Shown here piece after piece: positions 8,106 through 16,274 of a stretch of DNA of 64,000 bases. The stretch is from positions 101,935 to 165,934 of the forward strand of contig NZ_JAPQNS010000016.1 in NCBI RefSeq assembly GCF_028867935.1, written 5' to 3'. The stretch's first letter is position 1; every line of letters starts with the position of its first letter. A program made the position numbers and the translations under genes. The stretch comes from Flavobacterium sp. SUN052. GTDB taxonomy: Bacteria; Bacteroidota; Bacteroidia; Flavobacteriales; Flavobacteriaceae. The notes under the pieces are model-generated. The model was not told the origin of the DNA. It saw only the letters and a list, made by a program, of their open reading frames with translations, and did no database searches.

Positions 8106-9185
8106 TCACCCCAATAACCGCCACACGCCTGTAATCAGCAGCAGAATCAACCCGACAGGAGTTAAAACTTTCCAGGCCAGAAACATCATCTGGTCGATGC
8201 GGACGCGGGGAAAGGTCCAGCGTACCCACATTTGGCCCAAAACAGCCAGCAATGCTTTGGAGAGTAGCCAGAAAGCAGCCGTGATGTTTCCCCAGGCCGT
8301 ACCGGGTTCGCCACTTGTCCAGTCGGCTAACCGAACGGGGCCGATATTGGGCAGAGGTGTGTTCCAACTGCCCCAGAACAGAATAACCCCCAGAATAGAT
8401 ACCAGTAGCATCATGGCGTATTCTGACAGAAACAACAGGGCGAAGCGCATGCCCGAGTATTCAGTGGCGTAACCCGATACAATTTCGGACTCGCCTTCGG
8501 GCAAATCGAAGGGCGCGCGATTGGCTTCGGCAAGGGTGCAGATGAAAAAGACGACGTAGCCAACCAGCAAGAGCGGATGCCGTACAATGTTCCAACTGAA
8601 AATACCTCCCCAGCCCGTTACATCAACACCCAGCCAGCGTTGCCCGAAGAGGTATGTGGTTTCGTAGGTGTATATGCCCTGTTGAAAGCTGATTTCCTGA
8701 AGGTTAAGCGTCTGGCAAAGCATCACCACACACAACACGGTGAGCCCCAGCGGAATCTCGTAGGAAATAATCTGCGCGACCGACCGCATGGCCCCCAGTA
8801 ACGAATATTTGTTGTTTGACCCCCAGCCCGCCATTAGAATACCCACCACATCGAACGAGATAATGGCCAGCAGATAAAAAACTCCAACCGGTGTATTGGA
8901 ACCCTGTAGATCGGGGGTGAGCGGAATAACAGCGTACCCCGCAAAGATCGACGCGAAGATCACGGCCGGTGCAATCAAGAAAAGCTTCCGGTCGGCGGCT
9001 GTGGGAACGATGTCTTCCTTTTGAAGGAGTTTGAGTAAGTCAGCAATCAGTTGAAGCAGGCCCCATTTACCCACTTCCATCGGTCCCAGCCGATCCTGTA
9101 TAAACGCCGAGATCTTCCGTTCGAGGTAAACTCCAACGACCACAAAACCAGACGAAATAGCGAGGAAAATAGGGAGAGCGAGCAT
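8106..9185 (-). CDS. nuoH: NADH-quinone oxidoreductase subunit H
   Basis: 359 residues, a very hydrophobic inner-membrane protein. VYLERKISAFIQDRLGPMEVG near the N-terminus and NRAPFDLPEGESEIVSGY in the centre are hallmark NuoH segments. The second is the acidic loop at the quinone site linking the peripheral and membrane arms of complex I. The first membrane helix starts almost at the chosen Met, slightly shorter than in many homologues, so an upstream non-ATG start is possible. It stands apart from nuoI, J and K, found 40 kb away in the window, and follows asnS on the same strand. Confidence 0.92.
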   Translation of the reverse strand: MLALPIFLAISSGFVVVGVYLERKISAFIQDRLGPMEVGKWGLLQLIADLLKLLQKEDIVPTAADRKLFLIAPAVIFASIFAGYAVIPLTPDLQGSNTPVGVFYLLAIISFDVVGILMAGWGSNNKYSLLGAMRSVAQIISYEIPLGLTVLCVVMLCQTLNLQEISFQQGIYTYETTYLFGQRWLGVDVTGWGGIFSWNIVRHPLLLVGYVVFFICTLAEANRAPFDLPEGESEIVSGYATEYSGMRFALLFLSEYAMMLLVSILGVILFWGSWNTPLPNIGPVRLADWTSGEPGTAWGNITAAFWLLSKALLAVLGQMWVRWTFPRVRIDQMMFLAWKVLTPVGLILLLITGVWRLLG

Positions 9186-9200
9186 GGGGTATCAATTGTA

Positions 9201-9222
9201 GAGACACAAAATTTTGCGTCTC
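9201..9222. repeat. Short palindromic repeat, copy 1
   Basis: 22-bp near-perfect palindrome, arms GAGACACAAAA and TTTTGCGTCTC with one mismatch. It is a variant of the repeat at 9251-9272 and sits 16 bases upstream of nuoH. Confidence 0.8.
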
Positions 9223-9250
9223 CTGACCGGATGGTTTTGCTGACGCATAG

Positions 9251-9272
9251 GAGACGCAAAATCTTGCGTCTC
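9251..9272. repeat. Short palindromic repeat, copy 2
   Basis: 22 bp: GAGACGCAA, AATC, TTGCGTCTC. It starts 4 bases beyond the asnS stop, so it could act as a stem-loop at the end of the asnS transcript. An identical 22-bp copy lies inside a coding sequence at 16160-16181. Confidence 0.85.
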
Positions 9273-9275
9273 TAC

Positions 9276-10745
9276 TTAAAATTCAGCTTGTTTCGGGGCT
9301 CGTGGGAATGGAATCACGTCGCGGATGTTGCTCATGCCTGTCACGAACAGCACCAATCGCTCGAAGCCCAGACCAAAGCCTGAGTGCGGGGCTGACCCGA
9401 ACCGGCGTGTGTCCAGATACCACCAGATGGCTTCTGGCTCGATGCCTACTTCGGCCATGCGCGTAGTCAGTTTATCCAGATCATCTTCGCGTTGTGAACC
9501 GCCGATGATCTCGCCAATACCGGGGAACAGCACGTCCATCGCGCGAACAGTCGGCCCGAATACGTCACCACGGTCGTTGGTGGCGGGTTCGTTATCCTGC
9601 TTCATGTAGAACGACTTGATGGCGCGGGGATAGTTGGTCAGAATAACAGGCTTCTTGAAATGTTTCTCGACCAAATACCGCTCGTGTTCCGATTGCAGAT
9701 CGACACCCCACGACACCTCATACTGAAACTGCCCTTTTTTAGCGGGTTTCGAGTTGCGCAGAATCTCAACGGCTTCGGTATAGGTGAGCCGCTCGAAATC
9801 GTTTTCAACCACAAACCGAAGCTTTTCGAGCAGGGTCATTTCGCTCTGTTCTTCCTTTTTCTTGGTCTTTTCTTCCTCTTTTAGACGGTTCTCCAGAAAT
9901 GCCAGATCGTCGGCACAATTGTCCAGCGCGTACCGGATCACTGACTTCACAAAGTCTTCGGCCAGCGCCATGTTGTCTTCCAACTCGAAAAACGCCATTT
10001 CGGGCTCAATCATCCAGAACTCAGCCAGGTGGCGCGTTGTGTTTGAGTTTTCAGCGCGGAACGTGGGGCCAAATGTGTAAATCTTGCCCAGCGCCAAAGC
10101 GCCCAGCTCGCCTTCTAACTGCCCCGACACGGTCAGGTTGGTTTCGCGACCGAAGAAATCCTGGCTATAATCAATTTTACCGTCTTCTGTTTTGGGGAGA
10201 TTCAGCGGGTCCAGCGTCGATACGCGGAACATTTCGCCCGCACCTTCAGCATCTGAAGCCGTGATAATCGGCGTATTGAGGTAATAAAAGCCGTTGTCGT
10301 TATAATATTTGTGCACCGCAAACGCCAGTGCATGTCGTACGCGCAGGATCGCACTAAAGGTGTTGGTCCGGGGGCGCAGGTGGGCAATCTCGCGCAGAAA
10401 TTCGAGTGAGTGCCGCTTTGGTTGCAGGGGGTATTTTTCTGGATCGGCAGGGCCGTAAATATGCACCGCACCGATCTTAAGCTCCACTGCCTGACCAGAT
10501 CCCTGCGATTCTACTAACGTGCCGGTCACAGCCAGGCAAGCCCCAGTAGTGATAAGCCGGAGTGTGTCGTCGGGGAGTTGACCGGCTTCAGCAACGGCCT
10601 GAATATTATTGATGGTTGAACCGTCGTTGAGGGCGATGAAAATCGCGTTTTTGCTTTCGCGCTTAGTACGGACCCAGCCTTTGACGGTCAATTCAGAGCC
10701 AACAGCGGCTCCGCTCAAAATGGATTTAATCGGTTGGTACAACAT
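9276..10745 (-). CDS. asnS: Asparaginyl-tRNA synthetase
   Basis: 489 residues. It starts with an OB-fold anticodon-binding domain ([19 protein letters not shown]). The class II catalytic core follows, with motif 2 ([18 protein letters not shown]) and motif 3 ([15 protein letters not shown], then IRDVIPFPR). It charges tRNA-Asn in the cytoplasm. AEFWMIEPE and the overall pattern fit AsnRS rather than AspRS. A Lys/Glu-rich insertion ([11 protein letters not shown]) near residue 290 makes it slightly longer than the E. coli enzyme. A -7-like box lies just upstream of the start. Confidence 0.95.
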   Translation of the reverse strand: MLYQPIKSILSGAAVGSELTVKGWVRTKRESKNAIFIALNDGSTINNIQAVAEAGQLPDDTLRLITTGACLAVTGTLVESQGSGQAVELKIGAVHIYGPADPEKYPLQPKRHSLEFLREIAHLRPRTNTFSAILRVRHALAFAVHKYYNDNGFYYLNTPIITASDAEGAGEMFRVSTLDPLNLPKTEDGKIDYSQDFFGRETNLTVSGQLEGELGALALGKIYTFGPTFRAENSNTTRHLAEFWMIEPEMAFFELEDNMALAEDFVKSVIRYALDNCADDLAFLENRLKEEEKTKKKEEQSEMTLLEKLRFVVENDFERLTYTEAVEILRNSKPAKKGQFQYEVSWGVDLQSEHERYLVEKHFKKPVILTNYPRAIKSFYMKQDNEPATNDRGDVFGPTVRAMDVLFPGIGEIIGGSQREDDLDKLTTRMAEVGIEPEAIWWYLDTRRFGSAPHSGFGLGFERLVLFVTGMSNIRDVIPFPRAPKQAEF

Positions 10746-10753
10746 AATGGCCG

Positions 10754-10761
10754 CAAAGATA
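10754..10761 (-). promoter_or_regulatory. Candidate -7 promoter element of asnS
   Basis: On the minus strand TATCTTTG (TAnnTTTG) lies 8 bases before the asnS ATG, which would give a very short leader. No clear TTG is seen 19-20 bases upstream. Confidence 0.4.
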
Positions 10762-10900
10762 AAGCCTGTTGCCGGATTTGCTTTGTTTTATGGCGAGGTG
10801 TGGGCTGACTTTACTAATCTGCATTTGTACGGTCTGGCAGTAGCCCTAACACTATTGACCATGAATCAGTAGCTTTGAGGCTGAATCGATTAGATGACCT

Positions 10901-11533
10901 ATGTCCCTACGCATTCTGATTTTCGATGATAGTGAACCGCTTCGGCAGGCGCTGGTGCTGCTCATTGGCGGGACGCCGGGGTTTGCTGTTTTGGCTGATT
11001 TCCCGAATGCCCTGACCGCCGTCGACCAGGTTCGAGCCCATAAACCTGATGTGGTACTCATGGATATCGACATGCCTGGCGTATCGGGTGTCGACGCCAT
11101 TGCCCAATTCAGGCAGGCGGGCTTGCTGGTTCCTGTGATCGTGCTGACTATTTTCGACGACGATGAACGGGTGTTTACGGCTCTGCGCACGGGTGCCAGC
11201 GGCTATTTACTCAAACATACGCCCCCGGCGCGTCTGCTCGATGCCATCCGCGAAGTGCATGAAGGGGGTGCTCCTATGACTCCGTCGGTTGCCCGGCGGG
11301 CCATTCAGTGGCTGGCCAGCCCACCGGTTTACCTGTCGAGTGAGCTTACTGCGCTTACTAGCCGTGAGCAGGACGTTCTGGAGCGATTGGCTAATGGATT
11401 GTCGCACAGTGAGATTGCGGCCGCTTGTGGTATTGGGGTTGAAACTGTACGGTCGCACCTGAAGCATATTTACGAAAAGCTGCATGTGCATTCGGCTACG
11501 GAAGCTGTAGCGCACTACTATCAGCACCGGTAG
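10901..11533 (+). CDS. NarL/LuxR-type response regulator
   Basis: 210 residues. The receiver domain (1-120) has the acidic pair D9-D10, the phosphorylation site D55 in VVLMDIDMPGVSG, the switch Thr in VLTIFDDDE and Lys in YLLKHTPP. A LuxR-type helix-turn-helix fills about 145-205 (LTSREQDVLERLANG, EIAAACGIGVETVRSHLKHI). It should bind DNA as a dimer when phosphorylated. The convergent sensor kinase is the likely partner; the two genes overlap by 38 bases at their ends. The dyads at 12908 and 13055 are candidate targets. Confidence 0.93.
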   Translation: MSLRILIFDDSEPLRQALVLLIGGTPGFAVLADFPNALTAVDQVRAHKPDVVLMDIDMPGVSGVDAIAQFRQAGLLVPVIVLTIFDDDERVFTALRTGASGYLLKHTPPARLLDAIREVHEGGAPMTPSVARRAIQWLASPPVYLSSELTALTSREQDVLERLANGLSHSEIAAACGIGVETVRSHLKHIYEKLHVHSATEAVAHYYQHR

Positions 11534-12878
11534 GTTGAGTCACTGAAAACGTCATGATTACGGACGTTCCCTGTCCCGGTTTCGTATCGAGTGTCAACAG
11601 ACCGTCGAGCGTTTCGGCTCGTTGTCGGAGGTTGCGCAGCCCACTTATACGGTTTACCTGATCCGGTTCAAAACCGATGCCGTTGTCCTGAATGCACAGT
11701 TGCAAACTGTGGTGGTCCAGCGCATGCAGGCTAACCGTTATCTGGCTGGCGTGGGCATGTTTGCGGCTATTTTGCAGGCTTTCTTTTGCGATCAGCAGTA
11801 ACTCTTTTTGGGCTGAAACTGGCAGATTTCGGGCTGCATTCGAGTCAATATCCAGTGAAACCGTAACGGGTTCGGTATGGAAGAGTTCATGCGCCATTTC
11901 GCGCAGCCGAAAGGGGAGGTTGTCGGGGGTATGATTAGCAGAATTGAGACTCCAGACAATTTCACGCATGGTTCCGACCACGCGCCGGGCGGTTTGCCCA
12001 ATGGTGTCGAGCAGATCGGGGGCGCGGCTGGGTTGCCTGATGGCCACGGTGGCGAGAAGCGAAATGGTACTAAGGTCGGAGCCGACGGTATCGTGCAAAT
12101 CGCGTGCAATATCGTCGCGAATCCGGTTGAGCGTTTGCTGTTTCTGCTCATTCTGCCGGAGTTGCTCAATCAGTTCGGCCTGTACCTGGATTTTTTCCTG
12201 TTCGATCAGGCGGTTGCGCACCGACAAACCCATCGTGAAAAACAGAACCTCTATTACTACGCCAATCTGCATGTAAATAATGGGTTGCGTCAGGATGTTT
12301 TCGGGCCGAAAGGCAAACCCATTGGCTACGTCCATACCGGGGACCATCATAAACAGCAGGGCACAAAACCCTCCACCCACAAAAAAGGCTGTCCCGCTGA
12401 TGAACCAGGTTAGTGTTGGGTGACGCCGACGTAGCAAGCGTGGCACAATGAACACGGTTCCTCCCACCAGTTGTAGGCGACTGATTACGTATAAACCGAT
12501 GCCAATCGCAGCCGGAAAGTCCAGCGCATAGAAAAGCCATTCCAGACCAGCGGTCACGATGAGGTTAGCCGTCATGAACCGCAGCATCCGGTGACTAGGA
12601 GGGTCGTGATGGGGAATATCCATCAACAGAATCGCGAACTGATTATAGGCCACCACAGCCAAAGCCTCAAACGTATTTTCGAGGGCGTGTCCATACGGCA
12701 GGGTGCTTGTATAGTCGCGAACATCGAAGCGGGCGATCATGAACAGCACGTAACCCGTGTAGAAAAGATAGATGCGCTGCCGGTGTTGGCTGAAACTGAA
12801 GAGGGCGTAACAGGCCATCATCAGCAACATTCCGTCGAGGAGCTGCCGAACGGAGGCATAGTCAAGTGAAAACAACAT
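11496..12878 (-). CDS. Sensor histidine kinase with multi-helix (7TMR-DISM-like) membrane domain
   Basis: 460 residues from the Met at 12878; a longer frame reaches 13022, but the extra 48 residues look unlike a signal peptide and would cover one dyad. About seven membrane helices fill residues 10-210, resembling the 7TM part of 7TMR-DISM receptors without the extracellular domain. A coiled coil is followed by the HisKA_3 dimerisation box RDLHDTVGSDLSTISLL (phospho-His in DLHDT). The ATPase domain has N-box ESLQNSRKHAHAS and G-box QDNGIGFEPD. This is the NarX/DesK type that pairs with LuxR-type regulators. The neighbouring regulator is the obvious partner. The signal is unknown. Confidence 0.88.
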   Translation of the reverse strand: MLFSLDYASVRQLLDGMLLMMACYALFSFSQHRQRIYLFYTGYVLFMIARFDVRDYTSTLPYGHALENTFEALAVVAYNQFAILLMDIPHHDPPSHRMLRFMTANLIVTAGLEWLFYALDFPAAIGIGLYVISRLQLVGGTVFIVPRLLRRRHPTLTWFISGTAFFVGGGFCALLFMMVPGMDVANGFAFRPENILTQPIIYMQIGVVIEVLFFTMGLSVRNRLIEQEKIQVQAELIEQLRQNEQKQQTLNRIRDDIARDLHDTVGSDLSTISLLATVAIRQPSRAPDLLDTIGQTARRVVGTMREIVWSLNSANHTPDNLPFRLREMAHELFHTEPVTVSLDIDSNAARNLPVSAQKELLLIAKESLQNSRKHAHASQITVSLHALDHHSLQLCIQDNGIGFEPDQVNRISGLRNLRQRAETLDGLLTLDTKPGQGTSVIMTFSVTQPTGADSSALQLP

Positions 12879-12907
12879 GAACAGGCAACTAGTGGGTGAT
12901 AGGTGTA

Positions 12908-12927
12908 TATCCCCAAAATTGGGGATA
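12908..12927. promoter_or_regulatory. Dyad operator candidate A
   Basis: TATCCCCAAAATTGGGGATA: 9-bp arms with a 2-base centre, 30 bases upstream of the sensor kinase start. It resembles dyad B at 13055-13070. Confidence 0.55.
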
Positions 12928-13054
12928 CCAACCGATTGGTAAATATTGACGGTTCTGTTGGTAAATGCAAATCGTTGATTTTTGCCGGGAAGCAGGATCA
13001 AGGTTTGCGTATAACTACGCATTTTGAGCGCTAAATGACTGCATAACAGGGTTC

Positions 13055-13070
13055 TCCCCAGAATAGGGGA
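13055..13070. promoter_or_regulatory. Dyad operator candidate B
   Basis: TCCCCAGAATAGGGGA: 5-bp arms with a 6-base centre, ending exactly where the proposed -33 TTG of the fibre operon begins. That is the position expected for an activator site. It shares TCCCCA...GGGGA with dyad A. Confidence 0.55.
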
Positions 13071-13101
13071 TTGTGGTGAATAGAGGGTTAAGATAGTTTT
13101 G
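13071..13101 (+). promoter_or_regulatory. Promoter of the fibre-protein operon
   Basis: TTG at 13071-13073 and TAGTTTTG at 13094-13101 are separated by exactly 20 bases, matching the Bacteroidota sigma consensus. The predicted start of transcription is near 13107, about 60 bases before the ATG at 13168. Confidence 0.65.
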
Positions 13102-13167
13102 CTCGTGTTTGGGGTCCCTTTACTCCGACCGACGAATTCCCCGAATTACTCTAAACTACCTGCCCAT

Positions 13168-14634
13168 ATGCGCTTGCTGTTGTTCTGTTTGCTGCTGGCT
13201 CTCGTACCAGCCGCCCATGCCCAAATGGGTCTGAATGCCCCGGCGGGCCTTACCCCCGTTCGCGATATGGAAATTTATAGCCGTGATGTGTTTGTGGTGC
13301 AACAAAAGTACATCCCCACTACTGATCCTATCTCTGGTACCTTCACAATGAGTTGCGCGGCCAGCCCCCCTTCACTAACAGCCTCTGCCGGTGTGTTACT
13401 CGATCCCGGCGGCACAGGCAATTACCTCGCCAGCCTTACTTGTACACAAACAATAGTCACGTCGGGCAATCCTTCATCGGTGGGCTACGAACTGACCTTC
13501 ACGCAATTTGGCACCGAAGCCAACGGAGACTCAGTTGTGATCGAGGGTTTATATGACGGTCGGATTGCCTTTTCAGGAAGTACATTGCCACCCGTCCTGT
13601 TGTTGCCGGGTTATCAGTTTAAAATCACCTTCAAGGCCGACAACGATGGCACTATTGGGGCTGGTTTCGCACTCAATTGGCGACGAGTGAGTATGGTTCC
13701 CTCACCAACAGGTGTGGGCGATGGGCAATTTGGCAAATCATTACAGTTTGATCTGACCAAAGGGGCTTTAGTGGGTGGGTTAAACGGAGGAGGGACATTG
13801 CAGCGAGCAGGCGACTATTCCACGGCATTGGGTCGTCGGAATACGGCTAGTGGGGCTTACTCCACAGCATTAGGTGTTCAGAATACGGTCAGCGGATCTG
13901 GCTCCGGCGCGTTGGGCTCCAACAATACAATCAGTGGAGATTATTCCAGTGCATTAGGTTTTAATAATAAAGTCAGTGGAGATGATGCCAGAGCATTAGG
14001 CTTCAACAATACGGCCAGTGGAAATAACTCCACGGCTATTGGTAATTTGGTTTCTACTGCCGGATACGATGGAGCCATGATTTTTGGCGATAATAGTGCT
14101 TCACTGTTTACGCCAACCTTAGCTACTGCTACGAACCAACTCACAGCCCGTTTTGCGGGTGGCTATCGGTTTCTTACCAACAGCGGCCTTACAACAGGGG
14201 TTTCATTGGCGGCTGGTGGTACCTCATGGGCCACCATCTCCGACTCGACCCGTAAAGAGCGGTTCCTGCCCATCGACGGCCCCGATTTGCTCCGCAAGAT
14301 CAGTGGTATGAAGCTGACCACCTGGAACTACAAAGGTCAACGTGATCGTCGGCACTATGGGCCAATGGCGCAGGAGTTTTTCAGCCTGTTTGGCCACGAT
14401 GCGCTGGGTGCAATTGGTTGCGACACGCTGATAACCACTCAGGATATAGAAGGACTGACACTCTCGGGAGTTCAGGCGTTGGTGCAGGAGAACGAAGCCT
14501 TAAGAGCAGAATTGGCGGCTGTAAAACAGGATAATGCCCAAACCAAAGCGGATTTTTCTAACCGCCTTCAACTCCTCGAACGGGCCATGCTGACTCGGCG
14601 AGAGCGTGTGTCGCTTCGTAGATCTAAACCTTAA
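13168..14634 (+). CDS. Secreted fibre protein with YadA-like head repeats and S74 chaperone domain (first of pair)
   Basis: 488 residues from the Met at 13168, which gives a clean signal peptide (MRLLLFCLLLALVPAAHAQ). A beta-rich region of unknown fold spans about 20-215. Residues about 230-320 contain 14-residue repeats of the form SxALGxxNTxSGxy, as in trimeric YadA-like heads. The C-terminus has the peptidase S74/endosialidase chaperone signature (DSTRKERFLPIDGPDLL, LTTWNYKGQ, HYGPMAQEF) and a coiled coil. S74 domains help trimeric fibres fold and often cut themselves off; no catalytic Ser was assigned here. Probably a trimeric surface protein. A paralogue follows after 13 bases. Confidence 0.82.
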   Translation: MRLLLFCLLLALVPAAHAQMGLNAPAGLTPVRDMEIYSRDVFVVQQKYIPTTDPISGTFTMSCAASPPSLTASAGVLLDPGGTGNYLASLTCTQTIVTSGNPSSVGYELTFTQFGTEANGDSVVIEGLYDGRIAFSGSTLPPVLLLPGYQFKITFKADNDGTIGAGFALNWRRVSMVPSPTGVGDGQFGKSLQFDLTKGALVGGLNGGGTLQRAGDYSTALGRRNTASGAYSTALGVQNTVSGSGSGALGSNNTISGDYSSALGFNNKVSGDDARALGFNNTASGNNSTAIGNLVSTAGYDGAMIFGDNSASLFTPTLATATNQLTARFAGGYRFLTNSGLTTGVSLAAGGTSWATISDSTRKERFLPIDGPDLLRKISGMKLTTWNYKGQRDRRHYGPMAQEFFSLFGHDALGAIGCDTLITTQDIEGLTLSGVQALVQENEALRAELAAVKQDNAQTKADFSNRLQLLERAMLTRRERVSLRRSKP

Positions 14635-14647
14635 CTGTCTTCAGACC

Positions 14648-16264
14648 ATGATAAGATTCTTGATGTTGTTCTGTTTACTGCTGGCTCTCGTACCAGCCGC
14701 TCTTGCCCAGATGGGCTTCAACGCGCCCGTTGGCGTGAAACCTGCCACCGACTTTGAGTTTTACGCCCGCGATGGGTTTCTGGTTCAGCAGAAATACCAG
14801 TACGCGAAAGGCACCCCGGAGAGTAGCCTCAACACCATGAGTTGCGTCCCTAATTCGCAAACCCTGACAGCCACAGCCGGTATTTTGAAAGACCCATCGG
14901 GCGATGCCAGCTATACGGCGGGTATCAGTTACTCCTGCACCCAGACCATTTCGGTACCCACTTCGCTTACAGCAGAAGTAGTCGGTATTGAACTGACTTT
15001 TGATGATTTCGACATAACTCCCTTCGATTTTGGGCCCCCTACAGATTATGTCCGGTTGCTCAACCAGGATAATAAGGAAATGTACTCGCTCGCCGGCCGA
15101 CAGATTCCAGAACGCCATATTCTGTCGGGTAATACAATTCGTATTCAGTTTATTACGAATAATGATAACACTATTGGGCGGGGGTTTGTGCTTCGCTGGC
15201 GGGCTTTAGTGCGTGACGATTCCGATGTTCTGCCTAACCAATCTGCTGGTTTGGGGCCTGTCGACTTTGGGAAAACCATGAAGTTCGATACTTATTGGGG
15301 GGCGTTTAGTGCCGGGTTCGACAACCAGAATACTGGATATTACTCAACAGCTTTGGGTAGTGGAAATGCCATTGGGTATAACGCCAATAACAGTTTAGCA
15401 GCGGGTAAGAATAATACGATCAAACGGAGTACCGACAATGTAATGGCTCTGGGAGAAGGGAATTACGCAGCCATTGAAGTACAAAACTCGGTTGCACTGG
15501 GTACCAAAAACGTGATTTTGGGGAGTTACGGTACGGCTATTGGTGAGCAGAACACGATCAACGGCGGTGTTTATGGGTATATCCCAATCAACTCAGTTGC
15601 CATTGGCAAGCAAAACACAACGGAGGGTGTAGGTGCCATTGCGATCGGATACCTGAACAACGCAACGGGCAACTATTCCACCGCTATGGGGCACCGCATG
15701 AACACCAATGGGCAGGCCGGAGCCTTTATGATTGGCGATACCGACCCATTGGGAAAAGGCACTACCAATGCGGGAAGCCCCGATCAGTTTGTGGCCCGCT
15801 TCCGCAACGGCTATTATTTTATGACCTCCGGGAATACGCCTGTCACCGGGGTCTATGTTGGGGCGGGCGGCACGTCCTGGGCTACCATCTCCGATTCGAG
15901 CCGCAAAGAACGGTTCCTGCCCATCGATGGGCCAGACTTGCTGCGCAAAATCAGCGGTATGAAGCTGACGACCTGGAACTACAAAGGCCAACGCGATCGA
16001 CGGCACTACGGGCCGATGGCGCAGGAGTTTTTCAGCCTGTTTGGCCACGATGCGCTGGGATCAATTGGGTGCGATACACTGATCACGACCCAAGATATAG
16101 AGGGCCTCACCCTCTCGGCAGTACAAGCGCTGGTGAAGGAAAATGAGCGGTTGCGTGCTGAGACGCAAAATCTTGCGTCTCTACTATCCCAAAATGATGC
16201 CCGGCTTCGTTTGCTTGAACAGGCAATACTTGGCCGCAAACGGGTCACGGCTCGGCGGAGATAG
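14648..16264 (+). CDS. Secreted fibre protein with YadA-like head repeats and S74 chaperone domain (second of pair)
   Basis: 538 residues from the Met at 14648 (MIRFLMLFCLLLALVPAALA signal). It is a paralogue of the preceding protein: similar signal, and an S74 region almost identical from GGTSWATISDSSRKERF to QDIEGLTLS. The middle differs, with longer, less regular head repeats (YSTALGSGN, SLAAGKNNTI, YGTAIGEQNTI, YSTAMGHRMN). Its final coiled coil contains a translated copy of a 22-bp palindromic repeat (residues ETQNLASL), absent from the paralogue. Both are probably co-transcribed from the promoter at 13071 and may form related or mixed trimers. The stop is 10 bases from the convergent next gene. 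Confidence 0.82.
   Translation: MIRFLMLFCLLLALVPAALAQMGFNAPVGVKPATDFEFYARDGFLVQQKYQYAKGTPESSLNTMSCVPNSQTLTATAGILKDPSGDASYTAGISYSCTQTISVPTSLTAEVVGIELTFDDFDITPFDFGPPTDYVRLLNQDNKEMYSLAGRQIPERHILSGNTIRIQFITNNDNTIGRGFVLRWRALVRDDSDVLPNQSAGLGPVDFGKTMKFDTYWGAFSAGFDNQNTGYYSTALGSGNAIGYNANNSLAAGKNNTIKRSTDNVMALGEGNYAAIEVQNSVALGTKNVILGSYGTAIGEQNTINGGVYGYIPINSVAIGKQNTTEGVGAIAIGYLNNATGNYSTAMGHRMNTNGQAGAFMIGDTDPLGKGTTNAGSPDQFVARFRNGYYFMTSGNTPVTGVYVGAGGTSWATISDSSRKERFLPIDGPDLLRKISGMKLTTWNYKGQRDRRHYGPMAQEFFSLFGHDALGSIGCDTLITTQDIEGLTLSAVQALVKENERLRAETQNLASLLSQNDARLRLLEQAILGRKRVTARRR
16160..16181. repeat. Short palindromic repeat, copy 3, inside a coding sequence
   Basis: Identical over 22 bp to the intergenic copy at 9251-9272 (arms GAGACGCAA and TTGCGTCTC). 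It is in frame and translated as part of the C-terminal coiled coil of the second fibre protein. Confidence 0.9.
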
Positions 16265-16274
16265 CGTATAGCCT

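Noticed and set aside
13800..14060. Regularly spaced similar units of about 42 bases, CRISPR-like at first view
   Set aside because: They are in-frame codons for 14-residue YadA-type head repeats (ALGxxNTxSG); units are not identical and there are no spacers.
14675..15118. Open frame of 147 codons on the minus strand, and a similar one at 15593-16048
   Set aside because: Antisense to well-supported fibre genes, no domain, no promoter or consistent codon use.
13168..16264. Interpreting the S74 proteins as prophage tail fibres
   Set aside because: Both have bacterial signal peptides and no phage structural, lysis or integrase genes lie nearby.
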